Below are positions 40,965 through 49,984 of a DNA stretch of 64,000 nt, piece after piece (position 1 is the first letter of the stretch; every line of letters starts with the position of its first letter). The position numbers and the translations under genes are program-made. The DNA lies in NCBI RefSeq assembly GCF_019039035.1, contig NZ_JAHNZT010000009.1, positions 186,001-250,000 on the forward strand. The letters run 5' to 3'. Source of the DNA: Citreicoccus inhibens (GTDB taxonomy: Bacteria; Myxococcota; Myxococcia; Myxococcales; Myxococcaceae). A model generated the notes under the pieces. It ran no database searches. It saw only the letters and a program-made list of their open reading frames with translations, and had not been told where the DNA came from.

Positions 40965-43061
40965 CTACGGCGCGTCCTTCGCCGTGCGGGTGTTCTTCGA
41001 GGCGCTTCCGTCGAGGAAGGCCCGGTAGGCGTCGAAGCCGTAGGGGCGTCCGAGGAAGTCCTTCGCCAGCTCGGCGGCGGGCTTGGCGCCACCGGGCTCC
41101 AGCACCGTGTGGCGGTACTTCATCGCCGTGTCCCGGTCCAGGTAGCCGTGCTTCACGAACTCCGTCTCCAGGTCCTTCGCGATGACCGAGGACCAGAGGT
41201 ACGTGTAGTACGCGGCCGAGTACCCATCCAGGTGACCGAACGCGAGCTCGAAGTGGGTGCCGTCGCGGTACTCGTGGCGGAACGGGCTGAGCTTCTTCTG
41301 CAGCTCACTCTGCACACCCGACAAGTCGAAGCCCGGGTCGCGCGAGTAGTACGCGAGGCTCAGCGCGGACAGGAAGAGCTGGCGACGCGCCCACAGGCCC
41401 TGGCCGAACTCCTTCGACGCGCGCAGCTTCTCCACCAGGTCCGCCGGGATGGGCTCGTGCGTCTGGTAGTGCCTGGCGAACTCCTTGAGCACCTCGGGCT
41501 GCTGCGCCCACTGCTGGAGCAGCATGGACGGCGTCTCCACGAAGTCCCACTCGGTGCGGATGCCCGTGATGCCGCTCCACTGCTGGTGCCCGGAGAAGAT
41601 GGCGTGCAGCAGGTGGCCGAACTCGTGGAAGAACGTCTCCACCTCGTCGTGCGTCATCAGCTCGCCGGGGCGCGCGAAGTTGCACACGAGCACGCCTTCC
41701 GGATAGCGCTTGCCGCTCTGGCCCGACACCAGGTCGAACTGGGCCGCGTGCTTGTACTTGTCGTCGCGCGGATGCATGTCCAGGTAGATGCGGCCGAGCA
41801 GCTTGCCGCCGTCCACCACGTCATAGGTCTCCACGTCCGTGTGCCAGACCTTGGCGTCCTTCACCGGCTGGAACGTGATGCCCCACAGCCGCGAGGTGAT
41901 GCCCAGCACGCCTTCCTTCACCTGCGCGTACTCGAAATACGGACGCACCGCCTGCGAGTCGAACCCGAAGCGCTCCGAGCGCAGCCGGTCCTCGTAGTAG
42001 TCCTGGTCCCACGGGTCCACCGCCGTGGCGCCACGCACGTCCTTCTTCTTGCGCGCCAGCAGGTCCGCCATCTCCTGCTTCGCGCGGGCCTCGGTGGCGC
42101 CGGAGAGCTGGTCGATGAAGTCCGCCGCCGCCTGCTGCGTGCGCGTCATGCGCGTCTCGGTCGTGTACGCGGCCCAGTTCGCGTAACCCAGCAGCGTGGC
42201 CAGCTCGTGCCGCTTCGCGATGAGCTGCGTGAGCACCTCCTGGTTCTTCGGGAACGCACGCTGGCGGTAGGTGCGCCACAGCCGCTCACGCGCCTTGGCG
42301 TTCTTCGCGTACGTCATGAACGGGAAGTAGTCCGGGTAGTTGGTGGTGATGGCCACCTTGCCGTCCTTCCCCGCGGGGTGGGACGCCCGGTAGTCCTCCG
42401 GCAGCCCGTCCATCTCCTTGACCGTGAACGTCGCGGTGCGCACGTCCTCCGCGATGTTCTTCCCGAACTCCTGCCCCAGCTTGAGGATGGCCTCGTTGAG
42501 CGCCTTCACCTTCTCGCGCGTGGGCTCGTCCCGGTCCACGCCCGAGCGACGGAAGTCGAGCAGCACGCGCTGGAGCCAGTACTGCGTGGGGCCATCCGCC
42601 TTGGACAGGTCCACCAGGGACAGCGCGTCGTAGACGCTCCGGTCCTGGGAGATCTCCACGTTGACGGCGTCCACGTCCTGCTCGCACGCGCGGGCGGCGT
42701 CGCGCATGGCGGCGTCCGGCAGCACCTCGCGACCCAGGCCGGAGCGGTTGGTCGCGTTGAAGAGCGACGCCATCGCCTCGTCATAGGCGGCCAGCACGGC
42801 CGGCCCGTTCGTCCTTGCGTTGAGCTTCTTCAGCGAGGCCACCTGCGCCCGCGCCCGCTCGATGTCGGCGGTGCACGCGGCGGTGAATGCCGCGGGGGTG
42901 CCGGAGAGCAGCTCGGACCCCCGGGGAGGCGGCAAGGGCTTGGGCGCGGAGTTGGCGGCCTTGAGCTTCGCCTGCAACTCGGGCTTGTGGGCGATGCTGC
43001 CATTCGAGCAAGCCGTGGCGGCCAGCGCGGCCGTCAGGGTCAGGGCAGAGAGTCGTTTCAA
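40965..43061 (-). CDS. M3 family metallopeptidase (oligopeptidase), lipoprotein
   Basis: 698 residues. I choose the TTG at 43061 because GGAAGGAG lies just upstream and it yields a clean lipobox signal (LKRLSALTLTAALAATAC); a longer ORF start lacks both. The zinc site is HEFGHLLHAIF (near 475) with the third ligand in IRTEWDFVETPS. Flanking M3 features are present (RLYLDMHPRDDKYKHAAQFD-like strand, GHLDGYSAAYYTYLWS, and FLGRPYGFDAYRAFL). M3 enzymes cleave short peptides; an envelope-anchored form would fit digestion of prey or matrix peptides. Confidence 0.93.
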   Translation of the reverse strand: MKRLSALTLTAALAATACSNGSIAHKPELQAKLKAANSAPKPLPPPRGSELLSGTPAAFTAACTADIERARAQVASLKKLNARTNGPAVLAAYDEAMASLFNATNRSGLGREVLPDAAMRDAARACEQDVDAVNVEISQDRSVYDALSLVDLSKADGPTQYWLQRVLLDFRRSGVDRDEPTREKVKALNEAILKLGQEFGKNIAEDVRTATFTVKEMDGLPEDYRASHPAGKDGKVAITTNYPDYFPFMTYAKNAKARERLWRTYRQRAFPKNQEVLTQLIAKRHELATLLGYANWAAYTTETRMTRTQQAAADFIDQLSGATEARAKQEMADLLARKKKDVRGATAVDPWDQDYYEDRLRSERFGFDSQAVRPYFEYAQVKEGVLGITSRLWGITFQPVKDAKVWHTDVETYDVVDGGKLLGRIYLDMHPRDDKYKHAAQFDLVSGQSGKRYPEGVLVCNFARPGELMTHDEVETFFHEFGHLLHAIFSGHQQWSGITGIRTEWDFVETPSMLLQQWAQQPEVLKEFARHYQTHEPIPADLVEKLRASKEFGQGLWARRQLFLSALSLAYYSRDPGFDLSGVQSELQKKLSPFRHEYRDGTHFELAFGHLDGYSAAYYTYLWSSVIAKDLETEFVKHGYLDRDTAMKYRHTVLEPGGAKPAAELAKDFLGRPYGFDAYRAFLDGSASKNTRTAKDAP

Positions 43062-43374
43062 AGGGGGCTCCTTCCAGGGGCATCGGAAACGCCAGGGCTT
43101 CATGCCACATCCCCGGTGGCCTCGGCCCGCACTCGATGGAATCGCTCGCTCGGCGGGTGCCCTGGCCGAGCGGGCCATGCCCACGCCGCGTGTCGCATGG
43201 CTCACACTGCTCGGACGGGGCTTTCCGCGCCTGGGCCGGCCACGCGGGGCGGGCGCTCGAGAGCGGGTGCGTCATGGCTTCGTGACGCAACCCGCCTTGT
43301 GCGCCGAGGCAGAGGCCCGCTACTGGCTGCGGTTGATTTCGGGGTCAATCACCTGGCCGGAGAGACGCAACACC
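43062..43374. other. 313-bp divergent intergenic region
   Basis: This gap separates the divergent M3 peptidase and Cys-rich lipoprotein genes. The only structure I see is an 8-bp inverted repeat, CGCTCGGC (43147-43154) and GCCGAGCG (43165-43172). No convincing promoter, small gene or RNA motif is visible. It presumably contains both promoters. Confidence 0.5.
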
Positions 43375-44268
43375 ATGCGGAAGATGCTCGGTGCGGTCGC
43401 GACGTTGATGCTGTGGGCATGTGGCGGAGCGGGCGGGGCGCCGGAGTCAGCGCCGAAGACAGAGGGGTTGTCGCTGTCCACCGAGCCGGGCGTGACGCAG
43501 GGGTCGTTCGTGCGCACCGGCGCCGAGGTGACGTTCTCTTCGCGCGAGGTGGAGTCCGGGGTCTACCGGCTGGAGCTGCGGCTGCACGGCATGACGCTGA
43601 CCGGGCTGTTGGATCCAGCCAACGGCGTGTCGACGATGGACGGCTTCGCGGATGGCAACGCGCAGGACACGCAGCTGTTGGACGCGGATCGCGAGCTGGT
43701 GTCCGCGCTCTACGCCGAGCTGAACACGGCGCTGCCCGCGGGTGACGCGGCGGCGCCGGAGGCCATGTACCTGCGGCGCGCGGTGGGCTTGTGGGCCGAG
43801 AACCCCACCACCGTCGAGCTGAAGCGACTGGTGATGGGCGAGCAGGGCCGCGGCTACACCATGTTGTGCAGCTATGCGAAGTGCAACGGCAAGTTCACGG
43901 GGAGCTGCGGCGGCGTCTACAACTGGTACTCGTATGCGAAGCACGACTGCAACAAGGGTGGCTTTGATTGGGCGGGCAACCAGCAGATCGCCCAGCTCGG
44001 TGACCACACGTCGTGCAGCGGTGACGAGTACTACCTGAGCGGCAGCACGTGGCTGTGCGGCGAGCCCGACCACTGGTCGCGCCCGAAGGTCATGGGCATC
44101 TGCTGGGGCCGCTGCGGCGGTGGCTGTGGTGGTGACACCCAGTACACGCTGGACGCCACGAACCACGACGGCTGCGTGCGCAACGGCCACATGCTGGCGA
44201 GCGCCTACTGCGACGACCAGTTCGTCTCCGCGAGCGACGACGAGCTGTTCGCGCCCAACTGCTACTGA
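43375..44268 (+). CDS. Cys-rich secreted lipoprotein, function unknown
   Basis: 297 residues. Signal MRKMLGAVATLMLWACGG with lipobox (Cys16). The N-terminal half is beta-type (RTGAEVTFSSREVESGVYRL, LRLHGMTLTGLLDPANGVST); the C-terminal 120 residues hold twelve Cys, an even number that suggests six disulfides (TMLCSYAKCNGKFTGSCGG, TSCSGDEYY, GICWGRCGGGCGG, AYCDDQF, ending NCY). I do not recognise the family; the Cys-rich part is probably a compact extracellular domain. It is followed 11 bp later by a small lipoprotein gene. Confidence 0.75.
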   Translation: MRKMLGAVATLMLWACGGAGGAPESAPKTEGLSLSTEPGVTQGSFVRTGAEVTFSSREVESGVYRLELRLHGMTLTGLLDPANGVSTMDGFADGNAQDTQLLDADRELVSALYAELNTALPAGDAAAPEAMYLRRAVGLWAENPTTVELKRLVMGEQGRGYTMLCSYAKCNGKFTGSCGGVYNWYSYAKHDCNKGGFDWAGNQQIAQLGDHTSCSGDEYYLSGSTWLCGEPDHWSRPKVMGICWGRCGGGCGGDTQYTLDATNHDGCVRNGHMLASAYCDDQFVSASDDELFAPNCY

Positions 44269-44279
44269 GCCCTGCATCC

Positions 44280-44660
44280 GTGGCGCGGCGTTGGGGTGAC
44301 AAGGTGTGGGCCGCGGGGTGGGCGCTCCTGGCGCTCGCCTGCGCGCCCACGACGTCCGTGAAGGCGGAGGCGGGAGAAGCGGCGGTGCGTCGCTTCTTCG
44401 CCGCGTTGCCTTCGCGGGACTGCGCGGTGCTGGAGCCGATGCTCGCCACCGGCGGCGGGGCGCGTCCGTGCGAGGACACGGTGCGCGAGCTGCGCGAGCA
44501 TGGGCTCATGCTCGAAGAGGTTCTCGAGGCCAAGGTGGACGGGCGCGATCCGAACGCGGTGCTCGTGCGGGCGCGGATGTCGAGTGATGGAGCGGTGCGG
44601 CGCGAGCCGTATCTCTTGAGGGTGGAGCAGCAGGCGGGGAGCTGGCGCCTGCGGCTGTGA
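44280..44660 (+). CDS. Small lipoprotein, function unknown (NTF2-like outline)
   Basis: 126 residues, GTG start. Lipobox ALLALAC, then EAAVRRFFAALPSRDCAVLE, EVLEAKVDGRDPNAVLVRAR and YLLRVEQQAGSWRLRL. The helix then beta-sheet pattern ending in a strand with a Trp is reminiscent of the NTF2/SnoaL-like fold common in small lipoproteins, but no motif is diagnostic. It is 11 bp downstream of the Cys-rich lipoprotein gene. Confidence 0.65.
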   Translation: MARRWGDKVWAAGWALLALACAPTTSVKAEAGEAAVRRFFAALPSRDCAVLEPMLATGGGARPCEDTVRELREHGLMLEEVLEAKVDGRDPNAVLVRARMSSDGAVRREPYLLRVEQQAGSWRLRL

Positions 44661-44712
44661 GTCGCCATTCGCGCGGGCCCTTCAACAGGGTGCGCGCGTC
44701 GGACCGGGTGTG

Positions 44713-45264
44713 ATGCGAATCCGTTATCGCTTGTTGTGGGCTGGCGTGGCGGTGTTGGGGATGGCGGTGCTCGCGGTGTGGCTGTGGCCCTCGCCGAGCG
44801 CGCCGCTGCCCCCGGCCCCGGTGATGGCGGACGCGCCGATGGCCGCTCCTCGCCCGCCGGAGCCTGCGCCGGGTCCGCGCCCGGTGGCGGTGCCCGCCGC
44901 GCCGCGTCCCGTCACGGGCGAGTCGACGGAGGCTCGAGCCACGGTGGTTCCGCCGCGCCCGGGAGATGTCCCGCCCGAGCCGGAGGTCTCGAATCCCCCC
45001 CCGCAGCAGAACGACCCCATCGAGCCGGAGAAGCCCCAGACGGCGCGCTGGCGTCTGGCGAAGACGGAGCGCATCACCGCGGTGCTGGGACGGGACGTGG
45101 AGCGACTGGAGCGCGAGCGGGAGATGGCGGACTCTCGAGGCGACAGCGCGCGACGTGAGCAATTGGAGTTGCTCATTCAGCGTCAGCGCGTGCGGCTGAG
45201 TGAGCTGCGCGAGGAGGTCGCCACGCTCACCGAGGCCGCCAAGAACGAGCCGCCCGAGGAGTGA
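44713..45264 (+). CDS. Membrane-anchored Pro-rich coiled-coil protein, unknown
   Basis: 183 residues (start ATG 44713; GTG 44710 is equally possible). N-terminal TM helix (YRLLWAGVAVLGMAVLAVWLW), a Pro/Ala-rich periplasmic linker (about 30-115) and a charged C-terminal helix, RDVERLEREREMADSRGDSA then RREQLELLIQRQRVRLSELR, that should form a coiled coil. There is no enzymatic motif. A periplasmic spacer or scaffold is a reasonable guess. It is convergent with the oxidoreductase gene. Confidence 0.65.
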   Translation: MRIRYRLLWAGVAVLGMAVLAVWLWPSPSAPLPPAPVMADAPMAAPRPPEPAPGPRPVAVPAAPRPVTGESTEARATVVPPRPGDVPPEPEVSNPPPQQNDPIEPEKPQTARWRLAKTERITAVLGRDVERLEREREMADSRGDSARREQLELLIQRQRVRLSELREEVATLTEAAKNEPPEE

Positions 45265-45289
45265 GCGGCATCGTGGGTGCGCCGGCGGC

Positions 45290-46156
45290 TCAGCGGATCA
45301 GCGCGCGCTCCAGCTCGGTGGCGCCACGGCGGACTTCGCCGACGCCGGCTTCGGCATCGATGTGCCCCGCGTTGTGGGCGTCCTGAAGCTCCGCGACGAG
45401 CTGGGCATAGGCCGCGCTCAGTCCGCCCGCGAGGAGGGCGGGGAGCCATCGCTCGCGCTCCAGTGCCTGCGGGACGACGGGGCGCTCCACGATTCGCTCG
45501 AAGACCTTCGCGACGTCCTGCGCCGAGTAACGGCGAGGCCCTTCTGCATGAACGATGCGAGGGGTGCCGGGCGACGGAGGGGGCTCCCCGAGCAGGTCCG
45601 CCGCGATGAGCCCCACGTCGGGCGCGGACACGGTGGGGTACAGCTTGGTGACGGGGTGGTGCAGGCTCACGAGGACACCGCGCTCGCGCGCCGCGCGCAG
45701 ATGGCGCGCACTGTTCTGCATGTGCTCGGCGGAGCGCAGGAAGGTCATGGGCACCGAGGTCTTGCGGAGCCGCGCCTCGAGCCGATGGAAGATGAGGGTG
45801 ACGCCCGTGCCCGCCGGCACTTGGGCGCCGTAGTCGGAGATGACGACGACGGCACGAGGCCGAGCGATGTCGATGGCGTCGCCCAGCGAGTCGATGATGC
45901 GCTGAGCATCCGCGGCGGGGTCGTCGCCGTTCGCACGCAGCGGGCAGATGACGAGGGCGCCCTCCGCACCCTGGAGGGCACGCGCCACGGCCTGGGGATC
46001 GAGGAGATCCGCCTGGGCCAGCTCACATCCGAGCTGGGCGAGGCGCTCGCCTCGGGTCATGTCGCGCAGAACGGCTCGGACCGGGAGTCCGCGCCGTCGG
46101 AGTTCCGTCGCGGCCGCGCCGCCCACTCTTCCTGTCGCACCAAGGATGACGAACAT
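45290..46156 (-). CDS. NmrA-like NAD(P)-binding protein
   Basis: 288 residues. The Rossmann motif GATGRVGG is at the N-terminus (MFVILGATGRVGGAAATELR), followed by VRAVLRDMTRG and ADLLDPQAVARALQGAEGAL, with a later VVVISDYGAQ. This is the NmrA/SDR-a5 type: oxidoreductases or redox-sensing regulators. The catalytic Tyr-Lys pair of classical SDRs is not evident. It is divergent from the serine protease gene, with a 258-bp gap. Confidence 0.85.
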   Translation of the reverse strand: MFVILGATGRVGGAAATELRRRGLPVRAVLRDMTRGERLAQLGCELAQADLLDPQAVARALQGAEGALVICPLRANGDDPAADAQRIIDSLGDAIDIARPRAVVVISDYGAQVPAGTGVTLIFHRLEARLRKTSVPMTFLRSAEHMQNSARHLRAARERGVLVSLHHPVTKLYPTVSAPDVGLIAADLLGEPPPSPGTPRIVHAEGPRRYSAQDVAKVFERIVERPVVPQALERERWLPALLAGGLSAAYAQLVAELQDAHNAGHIDAEAGVGEVRRGATELERALIR

Positions 46157-46414
46157 GCGGGCGAGAATAGAGGGCGACGGCGCGCCCGTCGCGGCCGACC
46201 TGCGACGATGCGTGTCGTGGGCGCGCTGTCGAACGGTCCCGTGACACGACTGGGACGCCGCGAAGTTGAGTGGCAGCCCGAGCGCCTGGCGGAAGGCGGG
46301 GCGCGACGCGCTGCGTGTGCCGCGCTGTGGGCGCACGACGTTGGAGCGGGTGCGTGGCAAGCCTTGCCCCAACGTGCGATGAGTGAGGCCGCACCGAGGC
46401 AAGGAAGGCCGTGC

Positions 46415-47590
46415 ATGGCAGACCGTCCCTGGATCCTGAGCGCGCTGGGGATGATGTGGCTGGCGACCGCCGTGGGGCTGGGGTGTCAGCCCGTCTCCGA
46501 GCCGGGCGCGGCAATGGCCACGGGCGTTGCTTCGCGGGCCGTGGTTCAGGGCACGGATGCTCCGGGAGACCCAGCCGCTGTCGCGCTCGTGGCGCGGCGT
46601 GCGCGGTGCTCGGGTGAGCCGCCGGTGTTGCTGTGCTCGGGCGCGCTCATCGCGCCGGATGTGGTGCTCACGGCGGCGCACTGTCTCGCGCTTCTCGGGC
46701 AGGACGGTGGCTATGAAGTCTTCGTTGGCCAGCGCCTCCTTCCCGCGCCGGATGGGCAGTTCGTGCGGGTGGCTCACGCCCTCTCGCACCCGGGCTACGT
46801 GCCGGAGACCCACGAGAACGATGTCGCGCTCCTGCGGCTCGCGCGCGCAGTGGACGTGCCGCCGTTCGTGCTCCCGTCGAGGTCCGGTGGGGGGCCCGCC
46901 GTGGGGGATGCGACGCGGGTGCTCGGTTACGGCGACACGAAAGATGCGCAAGCGCCCGCGGGCCTGCGGCGACAGGGCGCGCTGACGGTCACGCGCGTGG
47001 ATGCACGCGCGTTCCATGCAGGCCCTGCGCCCTCGATGAGCTGCGTGGGTGACAGTGGTGGGCCGGTGCTCTGGGCCCAGTCGGGCCCCGAGGTGCTCGC
47101 TGGCATCACGGTGAGCGGTGACGTGGCGTGCCGCACGGAGGCCGTCAACGTGCGAGTGGAGGCCGTCCTGGATGACTTCATCCGGCCGTTCCTCGCGGAG
47201 CCCCCGCTGAGCGACACCTCCACGCTGCACCTCGATGCGCTCTGTCGCGAGTCTTGCGCCGATGCTCGCGAATGTCCGTCCGGCCTCGCGTGTGTCGCGT
47301 CCGCGGGCGGCCCAGGTCGCTGCGTGTTGTCAGCGCTCCAGGATGGAGACTTCGGTGCGCACTGCGCGGAGGACGCCGCCTGTGCCTCAGGAATCTGCGC
47401 GAGGCTCGACTCCGACGGCGCAGAGGCGTGTCGTTGCTTCACGCCGTGCGCCGCGCCGCCCGAGCCCACCGAGGCCCCGGACGCGTCGAAAGCAGAAGGC
47501 TGTGCCTCCACGTCGGGTCTGCTGCCTGGGTTGGCAGGTTGGGTCATCCTGGCCACGCGTCGCCGCGCCCGTTCGTCATGGATTGGCTGA
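46415..47590 (+). CDS. Trypsin-like serine protease with MYXO-CTERM-like tail
   Basis: 391 residues from ATG 46415 (AAGGAAGG upstream). Signal peptide with lipobox-like AVGLGC, then a trypsin domain: His in LTAAHC (about 88), Asp in ENDVALLRLA (about 135), Ser in SCVGDSGGPVL (about 212). Behind it are a Cys-rich linker (LCRESCADARECPSGLACVA, CAEDAACASGICARL, CRCFTPC) and a C-terminal tripartite tail, GCASTSGLLPGLAGWVILAT followed by RRRAR, matching the MYXO-CTERM sorting signal, which is processed by a myxosortase for surface display. Likely a surface protease used in predation. Confidence 0.9.
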   Translation: MADRPWILSALGMMWLATAVGLGCQPVSEPGAAMATGVASRAVVQGTDAPGDPAAVALVARRARCSGEPPVLLCSGALIAPDVVLTAAHCLALLGQDGGYEVFVGQRLLPAPDGQFVRVAHALSHPGYVPETHENDVALLRLARAVDVPPFVLPSRSGGGPAVGDATRVLGYGDTKDAQAPAGLRRQGALTVTRVDARAFHAGPAPSMSCVGDSGGPVLWAQSGPEVLAGITVSGDVACRTEAVNVRVEAVLDDFIRPFLAEPPLSDTSTLHLDALCRESCADARECPSGLACVASAGGPGRCVLSALQDGDFGAHCAEDAACASGICARLDSDGAEACRCFTPCAAPPEPTEAPDASKAEGCASTSGLLPGLAGWVILATRRRARSSWIG

Positions 47591-47669
47591 ATTGCTAGCA
47601 TTGTGAGTGTTGCTGGATTGTGTGGTCTGCTTTTCGGGCGGCATGTCGCCGCTCGGGAGGAAGCCCTCG

Positions 47670-49868
47670 ATGCGCAATCGATTGCTCGCGGTCTGTCTCA
47701 CCCTCGTCCAGTTCGCATGTGAAGGAACCCAGCCACCCCTGCCGACTTCCGCGCCCGTCGCACGGGACTCGGGCGAGGACATCCAGGCGGCGCTGCGTGC
47801 GTTGCCCTCGGCGGAATCAGCCGGCGCGGGCGAGGAGGGGGTTCCATTCCTCGTGCGAGGTGACCTGGGCCGGGTCGAGGTCTCGGGACAGGCGCTCTCC
47901 GCGCGCGACACCGAGGCGCGTGCGAGCGCCGTGCTGGAGTCCATCGCTCCGGTGTTCCGCCTGCGCTCTTCGGAGTTGGTCCTGCGCCGCTCCAGCCAGG
48001 ACGCGCGCGGTGACACGCATCTGCGCTACGGCCAGAGGCACGAAGGGCTGGAGGTCATCGGACAGGAGCTCATTCTCCACGTGGATGGCTCGGGGCGCGT
48101 CTTCGCCGCGAATGGCACGGCGCGCGGAGACGCAGCCGCGCCGGTGCCCTCGGACGCGCGCCTGTCGCCGGCGGAGGCGGGCGTGGTCGCGCTGGGCGCC
48201 ACGCCGGGAGGCTCGCGCGTGGAGGGGACGCCTCGGCTCGCCTATGTCCGTGCCTCCGCGGAGGCGCGCCTGTCGCTCGTGTTCGAGGCGGTGGTCACCG
48301 GCGTGTTCGCGGCGCTGCCCGTGCGTGACCACGTCTATGTCAATGCGCTCGACGGCGCGGTGGTGTCTCGCACCTCGGACATCCACGAGGTGAAAAACCG
48401 CCGCATCTACTCCGCCAACGGAGGCTATGCGCTGCCGGGAGCCCTGAAGCGCGCCGAGGGGGGCGTCGCCTCCACGGATGCGGCCGTCAATGCGGCCTAC
48501 GACAACCTGGGCCGTTTCTACGACTGCTACCAATCCCTCTTCGGGCGTGACTCCTTCAATGGCACGGGCGGCGCGCTGCTGGCGAGCGTCCACTATGGCA
48601 GCACCTATGTGAATGCCTATTGGGACGGCACGCAGATGGTCTGCGGTGACAGCCCCACCACGGGGCCGCTGTGCAATGACATGGACATCGTCATGCACGA
48701 GTTCACCCATGCCGTGACGCAGTCCGAGTCCAACCTCAGCTACACGGGCGAGCCCGGCGGCCTCAACGAGAGCCTCTCCGACATGGGCGCCGCCTACTGC
48801 GAGAGCTGGGTCTTGGGCGGCTCCACGGCGCCAGAGGTCTGGCGCATCGCCGAGGACACCTTCGGTGCGTCTGCCTATTCGTTGGCGGATCCCGCGCGCA
48901 ATGGTGGCTCGGTGGACTTCTATGGCGACTTCGACGCGAGCGCGGACCCCCACCTGGGCGCGGGCATCCCGGGCCTGGTCTTCTCGCTGCTCGCGCAGGG
49001 CGGAACGCATCCGCGCGGGCTCACCTGCAACCCGGTTGCGTCCATCGGACTCACGCGCGCCGCGGTGATTTTCTACATGGCGAACACCAACTACTTCACG
49101 CCCACCACCACGTTCGCCCAGGCGAAGGCCCTCACCGAAACGGTGGCGGACACCTATTACGGGCCGACGGTGAAGGCCTCGGTGACCCAGGCGTGGCTGG
49201 CCGTGGGCGTGGGGACGGGCCTGGGGGTCGCGTGTCCGCCCGTCGCGCTCGCCAACGGCGTGGGCGTGCGTCAACTCTATGGCGCGCTGGGCAGCTCCAC
49301 CGCCGTGTACGCCATCACGCTGCCCGCCGGCGCCTCCAACCTGGTGGTGAGCGCCAGCGGAGGCACGGGCGACGCGGACCTCTATCTCCGCTTCGGCGCC
49401 GCGCCCACCTCCACGCTGTATGACTGCCGTCCCTATCTCACGGGGACCGCCGAGTCCTGCGTCTACGCCACCCCGGCGGTAGGCACCTACTACGTCATCC
49501 TGCGCGGTCGAGACGCCTTCGCCGGCGTCACCCTGCGCGCCTCCTTCACGCGCCCGGATGGCTCCACCGTGCTGTGGGTGCCGGACTTGGCGGGGGCCAC
49601 TGGCTCGCTCCAGACCTGGAGCTACTCGGCCGTGGCCGGACAGTCCGTCACCTTCTCGCTGTCCCCCGGTCCGTCGGGCGCCACGGGAGACGCGGACCTC
49701 TATGTCCGCTTCGGAGGGCCGGCCTCACCCACCCTCTATGACTGCCGTTCCTCCAACAAGGACAACCTGGAGCAGTGCGGTCCGCTGACCCACGCCACGG
49801 CGGGCACGTACTCCGTCCTCGTGCACGGGTACTCGGCCTTCACGGGCGTGGACGCGCTGGTGCAGTAA
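47670..49868 (+). CDS. M4 (thermolysin-type) metalloprotease with two PPC domains
   Basis: 732 residues from ATG 47670 (GGGAGGA upstream). Signal peptide, an FTP propeptide (about 60-200, LRYGQRHEGLEVIGQELILH), an M4 catalytic domain with HEFTHAVTQSESNLSYTGEP (zinc His about 343 and 347) and third ligand in GGLNESLSDMGAAY, and two C-terminal PPC domains (about 530-630 and 640-732), each with GDADLYLRFG or GDADLYVRFG and a YYVILRGRDAF/YSVLVHGYSAF end. PPC domains are usually removed after secretion. It is presumably a major extracellular protease for prey protein. Confidence 0.95.
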   Translation: MRNRLLAVCLTLVQFACEGTQPPLPTSAPVARDSGEDIQAALRALPSAESAGAGEEGVPFLVRGDLGRVEVSGQALSARDTEARASAVLESIAPVFRLRSSELVLRRSSQDARGDTHLRYGQRHEGLEVIGQELILHVDGSGRVFAANGTARGDAAAPVPSDARLSPAEAGVVALGATPGGSRVEGTPRLAYVRASAEARLSLVFEAVVTGVFAALPVRDHVYVNALDGAVVSRTSDIHEVKNRRIYSANGGYALPGALKRAEGGVASTDAAVNAAYDNLGRFYDCYQSLFGRDSFNGTGGALLASVHYGSTYVNAYWDGTQMVCGDSPTTGPLCNDMDIVMHEFTHAVTQSESNLSYTGEPGGLNESLSDMGAAYCESWVLGGSTAPEVWRIAEDTFGASAYSLADPARNGGSVDFYGDFDASADPHLGAGIPGLVFSLLAQGGTHPRGLTCNPVASIGLTRAAVIFYMANTNYFTPTTTFAQAKALTETVADTYYGPTVKASVTQAWLAVGVGTGLGVACPPVALANGVGVRQLYGALGSSTAVYAITLPAGASNLVVSASGGTGDADLYLRFGAAPTSTLYDCRPYLTGTAESCVYATPAVGTYYVILRGRDAFAGVTLRASFTRPDGSTVLWVPDLAGATGSLQTWSYSAVAGQSVTFSLSPGPSGATGDADLYVRFGGPASPTLYDCRSSNKDNLEQCGPLTHATAGTYSVLVHGYSAFTGVDALVQ

Positions 49869-49934
49869 CGGCGGCCTGGAATCATCCACTCCGGGAAGAT
49901 TGCCGGGGCGTGTCGTTCTGCAGGAGCCAGTGAA

Positions 49935-49948
49935 GGGGCCCGGGCCCC
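49935..49948. promoter_or_regulatory. 14-bp perfect palindrome between protease and secreted-protein genes
   Basis: GGGGCCCGGGCCCC is fully self-complementary. It lies 67 bp after the protease stop and 36 bp before the next start, in a 116-bp gap. It could be part of a terminator or an operator. Confidence 0.3.
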
Positions 49949-49984
49949 CGAGCGGGCGGATTCCTCACTGACGAGCACACGCCT

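Noticed and set aside
41109-43745. Plus-strand open frame of 878 codons opposite the M3 peptidase
   Set aside because: It is antisense to a peptidase with an intact HEFGH site and shows only His/Arg/Val-rich low-complexity sequence.
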